Assembly (NCBI GenBank): GCA_036389135.1
Contig: DASVQP010000061.1
Location: forward strand, 53,718-117,717
Length of the DNA stretch: 64,000 nucleotides
Direction: 5' to 3'
Source of the DNA: Longimicrobium sp.
Lineage (GTDB): Bacteria > Gemmatimonadota > Gemmatimonadetes > Longimicrobiales > Longimicrobiaceae
Below, in pieces: positions 58,172 to 64,000 of this stretch (its first letter is position 1; every line of letters starts with the position of its first letter). The translations under genes were made by a program, and so were the position numbers. The notes below the pieces were generated by a model. It searched no databases and was not told the origin of the DNA. It saw only the letters and a list, made by a program, of their open reading frames with translations.

Positions 58172-58966
58172 TTATTCCGGCGGGCGCGCCTTGCTCTGCT
58201 CCTCTATCATGCGCCGCACCCGGGCCGGTGCGTCGCGCATCAGCGGCTGGATCAGCTCCGCTTCCGGGAGGTTGCGCCAGTACTTCAGCGGCATCTCGGA
58301 CTTCATCGCTCGGGGCTTCATGCGCGCGGGGTTGAAGATGCTGGCGTAGTACGTCCGCCACAGATCCTCCAGTGCGTCGGCCGACGGAGCGGCGGAGCGC
58401 GGCACCCCTTCCGAGAACCAGAGCGCCGATCCGTCCCAGTGCGCGCAGCGGCGCGGCGTCAGGATCGACCAGCGCATGGAGGCGAAGCGCTCGGCGAAAA
58501 AGGGTGCGGTGCGTTCGAGCGTGTGGTGCTCCGGCTCGAACCACGCCACGTAGTGCGTCCCCTCCTCCCCCTCCACCGCGCGGAAGCGGACGAACGCCTT
58601 GGTCTTGTGCACGTCGCGCCGCACGGCCTTCTCCATCGCCAGCATGCGGTGGACGTCGGGGTCCATCGCCACCTCCATCAGCCGCGGCTCCCCATGCTTC
58701 AGCCGCCAGAGGACACGGTAGAGGATCGCCCACCGCTCCGCGTCGCTGTGGCACGCCGCCGCCTCCGCGAGTGCCATGAAGGCGCGAGGCACACGCGCGG
58801 TCGCCTGGACCGCGGCGGCGGGAGCGTCGTCCACCAGATCGAGCCCGGGCTGCTCCCCCTCCGCCTCGTCCCAGAGCACGTCGCGCGGCTCCACCCCCGC
58901 GGCGAGGAGCCCGCGGGCGGCCTCGCGCCATCCCTGGAACGTAGGTTCGATACTCGTGCGGCGCAT
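58172..58966 (-). CDS. TIGR03915/DUF4130-family protein (DNA-metabolism, UDG-like)
   Basis: A 264-residue protein of the TIGR03915/DUF4130 family, usually annotated as a probable DNA metabolism protein and often found beside a radical SAM gene of TIGR03916, as here. Seen: WREAARGLLAAGVEPRDVLWDE, RVPRAFMALAEAAACHSDAERWAILYRVLWRL, AVRRDVHKTKAFVRFRAVEGEEGTHYVAWFEPEHHTLERTAPFFAERFASMRWSILTP-type core, and KSEMPLKYWRNLPEAELIQPLM. Some members are fused to a uracil-DNA-glycosylase domain; this one is not. Function unproven. Confidence 0.9.
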   Translation of the reverse strand: MRRTSIEPTFQGWREAARGLLAAGVEPRDVLWDEAEGEQPGLDLVDDAPAAAVQATARVPRAFMALAEAAACHSDAERWAILYRVLWRLKHGEPRLMEVAMDPDVHRMLAMEKAVRRDVHKTKAFVRFRAVEGEEGTHYVAWFEPEHHTLERTAPFFAERFASMRWSILTPRRCAHWDGSALWFSEGVPRSAAPSADALEDLWRTYYASIFNPARMKPRAMKSEMPLKYWRNLPEAELIQPLMRDAPARVRRMIEEQSKARPPE

Positions 58967-58976
58967 TTGGTTGCCC

Positions 58977-59123
58977 TCACCCCCGTCTCGTTACACTCGA
59001 CTGCCCCCTCTCCCGATAACAGGAGAGGGCTCCGCCCTCTGTTCTCGAGAGAGGGGGCTGGAACTGCTCCTTCCAATCACCTTCCCCTCTTTCCGTTGTC
59101 TCTGTGGCTCTGTGTGAGGCGCG
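58977..59123. repeat. Composite of CCCCTCTCCC hairpin and CTCTGTG half copy
   Basis: TCACCCCCGTCTCGTTACAC and CTGCCCCCTCTCCCGATAAC with GGAGAGGGCTCC...GAGAGAGGGGGC form a hairpin like those at about 1760-1906. It is followed at about 59083-59123 by TCTTTCCGTTGTCTCTGTGG and CTCTGTGTGAGGCGCGG, a half CTCTGTG copy. It lies between the TIGR03915 gene and the radical SAM gene. Confidence 0.7.
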
Positions 59124-59141
59124 GTTGCGGTTCTCCTGCGC

Positions 59142-60398
59142 TCAGAGCTCGCCATGAAGCGCGGCGAAGGCGGTCTCGAACAGGTCCGTCTGGCTCCCCT
59201 TCGGCGCGATGCGGTCGCGCAGGTCCAGGGCGTCCGGGTTGAGCAGCCGCGGCCGGTGGTCGTCGGTGATGATGAAGGGAAGGGCGCGCTTCAGCGGCAC
59301 CCGCATCCGCGCCAGGTCCGCCAGGCGGATGCGGTGCCAGCGGCGCGCGGCCAGGATGCGCTTCACGTTGCGCGTCCCCAGCCCCGGGATGCGCAGCAGC
59401 TCCTCCCTGTCGGCCAGGTTCAGGTCCACGGGAAAGCGCTCGCGGTTGCGGAGCGCCCACGAGGTCTTGGGGTCCAGCCCGAGGTCCAGGTTGGGCGCCT
59501 TCGGGGTGGTCAGCTCGCGCGCCTCGAAGCCGTAGAAGCGCATCAGCCAGTCCGCCTGGTAGAGCCTGTGCTCGCGCACCAGCGGCGTGGCGATCAGCGG
59601 CAGCCCCGCGGCGGCATCAGGGATCGGCGAGAAGCCGGAGTAGTAGACGCGCCGAAGCTCCGGCCCTCGGTACAGCTCGGACGCGGTGTGCAGGATGGTG
59701 GTGTCCGTCGCCTCGGTCGCGCCGACGATCATCTGCGTGCTCTGCCCGGCCGGGGCGAAGCGCGGGAGCGTGCGGCGCGGGGCGGCATCCGCCTTGGCTT
59801 CGGCGATGCGCTCCTTCATCCGCCCCATGGCGCCGGTGATCTGCACGAGCTGCTTTTCGGGGGCAAGGCGGTCCAGGTTCTCCTGCGTGGGGAGCTCCAC
59901 GTTGATGCTCAGCCGGTCCGCCCAGCGCCCCGCCTCGTCCAGCAGCTCTGGCGACGCGTCGGGGATCGTCTTCAGGTGGATGTAGCCCGCGAAGCCGTGC
60001 TCCCGCCGCAGCGTCTTCGCCACGGCGATGAGCTGCTCCATCGTGTAGTCCGGCGTGCGGATGATCCCGGAGCTGAGGAAGAGCCCCTCAATGTAGTTGC
60101 GCCGGTAGAAGTCCAGCACCAGCGCCACCAGCTCGTCCACCTTGAAGCGCGCCCGGCGCACGTCGCTCGAGCGCCGGTTGATGCAGTACTGGCAGTCGTA
60201 GATGCAGTAGTTCGTGAGCAGCACCTTGAGGAGCGACACGCACCGGCCGTCGGGCGTGTAGCTGTGACAGATCCCCGTCCCCTCGGTGGAACCGAGCCCC
60301 TTTGCGCCCCCCCTCCTCCCCTTCGCCCCGCTGCTGGAGCACGACGCGTCGTACTTGGCCGCATCCGCCAGGATCGAGAGCTTCGCCGCCACTTCCAT
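59142..60398 (-). CDS. Radical SAM protein, TIGR03916 (putative DNA modification/repair)
   Basis: A 418-residue radical SAM protein of the TIGR03916 family. The [4Fe-4S]/SAM cluster motif is C-x3-C-x2-C in NYCIYDCQYCINRRSS (residues about 70-77). IHLKTIPDASPELLDEAG, LSINVELPTQENLDRLAPEK and GATEATDTTIL follow in the barrel. A C-terminal helix-hairpin-helix (LNLADREELLRIPGLGTRNVKRILAARRW) suggests DNA binding. It shares an operon with the TIGR03915 gene; the pair is proposed to act on DNA but is biochemically uncharacterised as far as I know. The ATG at 60398 follows GGGAGAAGGGG; an upstream in-frame ATG adds 10 residues. Confidence 0.92.
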   Translation of the reverse strand: MEVAAKLSILADAAKYDASCSSSGAKGRRGGAKGLGSTEGTGICHSYTPDGRCVSLLKVLLTNYCIYDCQYCINRRSSDVRRARFKVDELVALVLDFYRRNYIEGLFLSSGIIRTPDYTMEQLIAVAKTLRREHGFAGYIHLKTIPDASPELLDEAGRWADRLSINVELPTQENLDRLAPEKQLVQITGAMGRMKERIAEAKADAAPRRTLPRFAPAGQSTQMIVGATEATDTTILHTASELYRGPELRRVYYSGFSPIPDAAAGLPLIATPLVREHRLYQADWLMRFYGFEARELTTPKAPNLDLGLDPKTSWALRNRERFPVDLNLADREELLRIPGLGTRNVKRILAARRWHRIRLADLARMRVPLKRALPFIITDDHRPRLLNPDALDLRDRIAPKGSQTDLFETAFAALHGEL

Positions 60399-60566
60399 CC
60401 CCTTCTCCCGCAAGCGTTTCCAGCGCATTCCGTACAGATGCCGAAATCTAAGCTCTGCACAATGTTAGGTCAACGCGAGGGGAGTTCAGGGGCGTAACAG
60501 GTGCCTTTGAGGGCTGGCTCGTGCAGCCTTGCGGGTTCGGTGGGTGCGGGAGCCACTTCGCGCACC

Positions 60567-60604
60567 GGGGAACCGGGGAACCGGGGAACCGGGGAACCGG
60601 GGAA
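60567..60604. repeat. GGGGAACC octamer tandem repeat
   Basis: Four to five copies of GGGGAACC in tandem (CCGGGGAACCGGGGAACC...), ending GGGGAAGC, in the leader of the next rightward gene, about 30 bp before its ATG. Tandem octamers of this kind can vary in copy number. Confidence 0.9.
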
Positions 60605-60633
60605 GCAGGAACTCGAACGGACTCCCCGGGACG

Positions 60634-60927
60634 ATGTACCCAGCCGACGACATCTTGATTCGCGTGCGCCTGGCGACCGAGCACGCGCGAGCCCTCAAAG
60701 CATCCATCGAGACCCACCTCGCCCGCTCGCGTACGCTGCAGGAGCGCGCGCTGTCAGGCCGGTACCCCAGCATGCCATGCGACGCGGCGCTCGTCGCCGA
60801 CATCAGCGAGGTGGTGCGCACCAGCCGCCTGCTGCTGGAGGACGCACGCGAGCACAGGCGCCGCTGCCAGCTCCTCGTGGAGCAGCCGCGGCGCCGGAGA
60901 CAGGGAGTCGCTGAAGAGCGGGAGTGA
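60634..60927 (+). CDS. Hypothetical helical protein, 97 residues
   Basis: A small helical protein starting MYPADDILIRVRLATEHARALKASIETHLARSRTLQERA, ending in Arg-rich helices (REHRRRCQLLVEQPRRRRQG). No family recognised. The start is the first ATG after the octamer tandem repeat. It is convergent with the methyltransferase, whose stop lies 7 bp further on. Confidence 0.6.
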   Translation: MYPADDILIRVRLATEHARALKASIETHLARSRTLQERALSGRYPSMPCDAALVADISEVVRTSRLLLEDAREHRRRCQLLVEQPRRRRQGVAEERE

Positions 60928-60934
60928 TCCGTGA

Positions 60935-61678
60935 TCAGGCCGCGCGGCACACGCATAGCTGGCGCGCGCTTCGCCCGTGGAAGGGCCCTCCCGCGAAGTC
61001 CCCGTAGCGCGCCTCCAGCCGGAGCCCGCCCGCCTCCAGCAGCAGCGGAAGCTCCTGCGGGAAGATGCAGCGCACGGCCAGCGGAGCCGTCCAGAAGTCC
61101 GGGCGGCCCGGCGCCGAGAAGTACCACGTCTCGCGCTTCACCTGCGCGGCCGCGTCGTACTCGCCCTCCGCCTCCACGGACACGCACCCGTAGTCGGGAT
61201 GCTCGATCTCCATCACCGCGAAGCGAGTGCCCGCGGGCCGCGCGAGCAGGCGGACGCTGGGGTTGAACACGTCGAAGATGAACGTCCCGCCCGGCGCGAG
61301 GTGCCGGCGCACGGCGCTGAAGCAGGCCAGCAGGTCGTCCGCGGCGTGTAGATGGAGCAGCGAGTTGCGCGCGATGAAGATCAGCGGGAACGACTCGCCG
61401 AGATCGAACGAGCGGATGTCGCCCTCCACCAGCTCGGCGGAGGTGGACGCCTGGCGCAGCCTTTCCGCGGCGGCGCCAAGCATCTCAGGCGACAGGTCCA
61501 CGCCGACGCAGCGCGTCCCGGCCTGCGCGATGGGAGCGAGGAGCTGCCCGGTGCCGCACGCCAGCTCCAGCACCGGGCTCCCCGCGCGCCGCGCCTCCTC
61601 CGCGTAGAAGCGCGCGTACTCGCCGGGCGGAAACAGCAGGTCGTAGAGACGTGGATCGGAGTAGAAACGTTCGCTCAT
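60935..61678 (-). CDS. Class I SAM-dependent methyltransferase
   Basis: A 247-residue methyltransferase with the class I fold. Motif I is VLELACGTGQLLAPIAQAG (residues about 36-54), followed by CVGVDLSPEML, LVEGDIRSFDLG and LIFIARNSLLHLHAADDLL. The C-terminus ends PLLLEAGGLRLEARYGDFAGGPF. The substrate cannot be told. A diverged 84-bp copy of its 3' end lies at 62509-62592, at the 5' end of the next gene on this strand. Confidence 0.92.
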   Translation of the reverse strand: MSERFYSDPRLYDLLFPPGEYARFYAEEARRAGSPVLELACGTGQLLAPIAQAGTRCVGVDLSPEMLGAAAERLRQASTSAELVEGDIRSFDLGESFPLIFIARNSLLHLHAADDLLACFSAVRRHLAPGGTFIFDVFNPSVRLLARPAGTRFAVMEIEHPDYGCVSVEAEGEYDAAAQVKRETWYFSAPGRPDFWTAPLAVRCIFPQELPLLLEAGGLRLEARYGDFAGGPFHGRSARQLCVCRAA

Positions 61679-61702
61679 CTTCGCCCCCGTTGCGGGCTGC
61701 GG

Positions 61703-62503
61703 TCAGATGGTGCGCTCTCCGTACTCGCCCGCGTAGATCCGCGCGACTTCGCGCTCCAGCTCGTCCAACCGGCTGGTGGTGTAGATCATGTCGATGCGGC
61801 CGGCGTTCTGCGCGTGCACGATGTTGCGCAGGTCGTTGGGGCGGTGGTGCCAGCCGGTTCCATCCAGCACCACGAAGAAGTACATGTGCATCGCGCGGGC
61901 GCGCTCGATCTTGAGGATGTCGCCCAGCGCGTCGGTGACCTTGCTTCCCGTGGCTTCGAACCCCTTCGCCTCGATGACGATCTTGGGGCGGTCGCGCGAC
62001 GGGATGGCGAAGTCGCACTTCGCCGTCTGCCCCTCGCGCCCCACAAAGGTCACGCTGTACTCGAAGGGGACTTCGATCCGCTTTAGCGACGCGCGGACGC
62101 GGTCCTCGAGCTGCCTCCCTCGCTGCTGCCCGGCAATCGCGCGCCCGCGCAGGAGACGGTAGCGCTCGTTGATCACGTTACCGACCGTCCACTGCCGCTG
62201 GAGCTGCTCCCACATCGCATCGGGAAGTTTCATCGCCTCCATCGCCTGCGAAACCGTTTCCGGAGCCTGCCTCGCCCGAACGCGGAGGCCGGACCAGCTC
62301 AACCGCGAGCCGAGCGCCTGCGAGAATGCGGAGGCCGCACGGTCCTGCGAGACACCCATGAAGAGACGGGCGATCACCAGGAAGTCCGGGTGCTGGCGTA
62401 GTAGTGCGGTGAGCTCCGCGAGCGTGGGAGGCCGCCCCGCATCGTTCATCCCCTGGAGCACCCGCGGAAGCAGCTCCTGGAGCGCCCGCGTCTCGTTCTC
62501 CAC
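61703..62503 (-). CDS. Putative type II restriction endonuclease, 5' end disrupted
   Basis: About 266 residues with a PD-(D/E)xK-type nuclease core: KCDFAIPSRDRPKIVIEAKGFEATGSKVTDALGDILKI supplies Asp, then Glu-x-Lys about 15 residues later. YFFVVLDGTGWHHRPNDLRNIVHAQNAGRIDMIYTT follows, reminiscent of DpnII-type enzymes (tentative). The N-terminal half is helical. It is divergent from a DNA methyltransferase 290 bp away, the layout of a restriction-modification pair. No ATG or ribosome-binding site precedes the coding sequence where homology begins; instead it joins a copy of the neighbouring methyltransferase's tail. The GTG at 62503 is provisional, and an internal ATG at 62449 is also possible. 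It may be silent or truncated. Confidence 0.7.
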   Translation of the reverse strand: MENETRALQELLPRVLQGMNDAGRPPTLAELTALLRQHPDFLVIARLFMGVSQDRAASAFSQALGSRLSWSGLRVRARQAPETVSQAMEAMKLPDAMWEQLQRQWTVGNVINERYRLLRGRAIAGQQRGRQLEDRVRASLKRIEVPFEYSVTFVGREGQTAKCDFAIPSRDRPKIVIEAKGFEATGSKVTDALGDILKIERARAMHMYFFVVLDGTGWHHRPNDLRNIVHAQNAGRIDMIYTTSRLDELEREVARIYAGEYGERTI

Positions 62504-62508
62504 CAGCT

Positions 62509-62592
62509 CGTGGAAGGGCCGCCCGCGAAGTCCCCGGAGCGCGCCTTCAGCCGGAGCCCGCCCGCGTCCAGCAGCAGAGGAAGCTCCTGCGG
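62509..62592 (-). repeat. Duplicated 3' end of the SAM methyltransferase gene
   Basis: About 84 bp with about 93% identity by eye to 60976-61060 (the codons for PQELPLLLEAGGLRLEARYGDFAGGPFH-like sequence), with one deletion in the GGAGGGCCC run. It fuses to the restriction gene at a shared CCCTTCCACG. It indicates a recombination or deletion that removed the restriction gene's original start, or a remnant of a second methyltransferase. Confidence 0.85.
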
Positions 62593-62792
62593 ATCTACTG
62601 GCGCCAGCGTGGGTCTTTCCCCAGTTTGGACAGCCTGTGAACTCTATGCGCCAATCCAGCTCACTGGCGCAGTTCCCGGAGTCGGGTGGATCCACAAGTT
62701 GACACGCATTATAGTCATAGGGACTCCAGAGCCACGCAAGGCGAGATCTGCCTTCCGTGACCACATCCATTGGCATCGCCGCCGAGAGGAAA

Positions 62793-63626
62793 ATGAAGGT
62801 TAACCAATGGTGGACGAGGGCACCCGAGGGCCTGGTAAACACGTCTCGGGCGGGGGACATCGTGAGAGGCGACGCACTGACGGCGCTGCAAGGCTTGCTG
62901 GATTGCTGTATCGACGTTGTTTTTCTCGACCCCCCATTCAACCTTGGGAAGGATTACGGGGAGAGCGGGAAGGCGGGCGATAGCCTTGGGGATGCTGACT
63001 ACCACACGTACATGACCAATGTGCTGCGAGAGGCAACTAGGATACTAAAGCCCGGCGGTGCGCTCTACCTATATCACATCCCCAAATGGGCGTTGCGCTT
63101 CGCCTGCGAACTGGGTGAATCGCTGGAATTTCGCCACTGGATAGCTATCGCGATGAAGAACGGATATATGCGTGGGAAGGGTCTGTACCCTGCGCATTAC
63201 GCACTGCTATACTTTACGAAGGGGCCACCGTCTGTGGCGAACCGGCCGAAGATCCAGCCCGCCACTTGCCCCCATTGCGACGAGTACGTGAAGGATTATG
63301 GCGGATATACTGCGAAAGTGGCCAACGGAGTAAATCTTTCAGATTTTTGGGATGATCTTAGCCCCGTGCGTCATTCTAAGTACAAGAACAGGGGCGCGAA
63401 CGAACTGCCGTTGCTGCTCGCGAAGCGAGTACTAGAGATCAGCGGGCATAGAGGCGGTGTGATGCTCGACCCATTCGCAGGTACAGGTACATCAATCATC
63501 GCGGCCCGACTTAAGAAAATGAAGTATATTGCAATAGATCGCGAGCTTGCGAATTGTCAGTTGATGGCGACTCGAATCAAGAATGTGACTGCCCCTCGGC
63601 GAAGCAAGCACACCAACGAAGTCTGA
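62793..63626 (+). CDS. Site-specific DNA methyltransferase (beta-class, DPPF type)
   Basis: A 277-residue DNA methyltransferase of N6-adenine or N4-cytosine type. The catalytic motif IV VVFLDPPFNLGKDYG (residues about 36-50) comes before motif I LDPFAGTGTSIIAARL (near the C-terminus), the order of the beta class. Between them lies the recognition region with a C-x2-C (TCPHCDEYVKDYGG). KPGGALYLYHIPKW is motif V-like. GC content and codon use are clearly lower than in the neighbours, suggesting acquisition. The ATG at 62793 follows GAGAGGAA; a GTG 36 bases upstream is an alternative. It faces a restriction-endonuclease-like gene, so it should protect its host site, if the nuclease is still made. 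Confidence 0.9.
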   Translation: MKVNQWWTRAPEGLVNTSRAGDIVRGDALTALQGLLDCCIDVVFLDPPFNLGKDYGESGKAGDSLGDADYHTYMTNVLREATRILKPGGALYLYHIPKWALRFACELGESLEFRHWIAIAMKNGYMRGKGLYPAHYALLYFTKGPPSVANRPKIQPATCPHCDEYVKDYGGYTAKVANGVNLSDFWDDLSPVRHSKYKNRGANELPLLLAKRVLEISGHRGGVMLDPFAGTGTSIIAARLKKMKYIAIDRELANCQLMATRIKNVTAPRRSKHTNEV

Positions 63627-63670
63627 TCGGGACGTAGACCCCGGTCCGACCACAACATCAACGATGATCA

Positions 63671-63946
63671 ATGACGCGCACCAAGAAGCCACCAGCTAAG
63701 AAAAAGAGGGTGAGACTGAGCCTCGCCGAGGCCAGCCGGAGGCGCATGGAGCTCAGATTCAAGACCGATATCAGAACGGTTTTCTTGAATGCGGGATTTG
63801 AGCAGGTTCCTACGCGTGATAAAAACATCACAGTGGCCTCTCGCGTAGGCGATCTAGATAGTGTCCATCCGGAAACTCGGAAGCGAGGCGGGGGCAAAGA
63901 GATGACGGCGCACCCGGGTGTGTTGGATCTCGCGCGGAAGGCGTAG
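63671..63946 (+). pseudogene. N-terminal remnant of a DGQHR/DndB-like protein
   Basis: A 91-codon frame. After a basic start (TRTKKPPAKKKRVRLSLAE) it reads RRRMELRFKTDIRTVFLNAG, FEQVPTRDKNITVASRVGDLDSV, which resembles the N-terminus of DGQHR-domain (DndB-like) proteins of DNA-modification systems. It then breaks into unrelated sequence (HPETRKRGGGKEMTAHPG) and stops, where relatives continue for hundreds of residues. It is therefore a decayed fragment. It sits directly behind the restriction-modification locus. Family recognition rests on a short stretch and is tentative. Confidence 0.4.
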
Positions 63947-64000
63947 GTTTGGGTTGCGAAGCTCAAACCACCTTACGCGGAGCACACTCGAATGCGCCGT

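Noticed and set aside
1..64000. tRNA or rRNA genes
   Set aside because: I looked for T-arm sequence (GGTTCRANTCC) followed by an acceptor stem and for conserved rRNA segments and saw none, though without a covariance search a divergent tRNA could be missed.

Overview
The window is GC-rich, gene-dense bacterial chromosome. Several things point to Gemmatimonadota (Longimicrobium-like), which is an inference from gene content without any marker-gene phylogeny: a B12-dependent class II ribonucleotide reductase, a plant/cyanobacterial-type lycopene cyclase beside Chlorobi-like carotenoid glycosylation and acylation genes, standalone TonB-plug-like proteins, many secreted beta-rich proteins, and abundant short palindromic intergenic repeats. 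I see no rRNA, tRNA, CRISPR array or intact insertion sequence.

Layout. 1-4.1 kb: the 5' part of nrdJ, two translationally coupled disordered proteins, a DUF559 endonuclease gene bracketed by a 60-bp inverted repeat, and an Hsp20 gene with a clean terminator. 4.1-15.4 kb: a carotenoid locus. A leftward operon (crtL, crtE, crtI, crtB and the B12-photoreceptor regulator carH) and a rightward operon (crtC, a CruC-like glycosyltransferase, a CruD-like acyltransferase, crtD and a secreted protein) diverge from one intergenic region holding a candidate operator. Together they suggest an acylated glycoside of a monocyclic C40 carotenoid under light/B12 control. 15.4-26.1 kb: a creatininase-family enzyme, a toxin-antitoxin pair, a divergent LigD-polymerase/Rad52 repair pair, an EVE protein, cysK, a standalone tRNA-binding domain, a Nudix hydrolase and an EF-G-like GTPase.

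26.1-33.1 kb is an accessory stretch of mostly small or hypothetical genes. It includes a protein with deaminase-like zinc motifs and a 723-residue fusion of a trypsin-like protease to a DNA/RNA non-specific nuclease. 33.1-47.6 kb: a glycosyltransferase, a coupled DUF1989/GntA-like pair, several lipoproteins, a DinB-like protein, an epoxide-hydrolase-like enzyme, an AI-2E-family membrane protein, a frameshifted vapC, a large M28 peptidase and a Ser/Thr kinase. 47.6-58 kb: a Phd/VapC module, a DEAD-box helicase, a ferritin-like DUF892 protein, small lipoproteins, an MBL-fold hydrolase and a large secreted metalloprotease.

58-64 kb: the paired TIGR03915/TIGR03916 DNA-metabolism genes, a SAM methyltransferase, and a lower-GC restriction-modification locus. 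The restriction gene there is joined at its 5' end to a copy of the neighbouring methyltransferase's tail, and a broken DGQHR-like fragment follows.

Several repeat families punctuate the intergenic space. The commonest is a palindrome built on CTCTGTGTCTCTGTGTGAGG, present at about ten sites and often ending within 10 nt of a stop codon.
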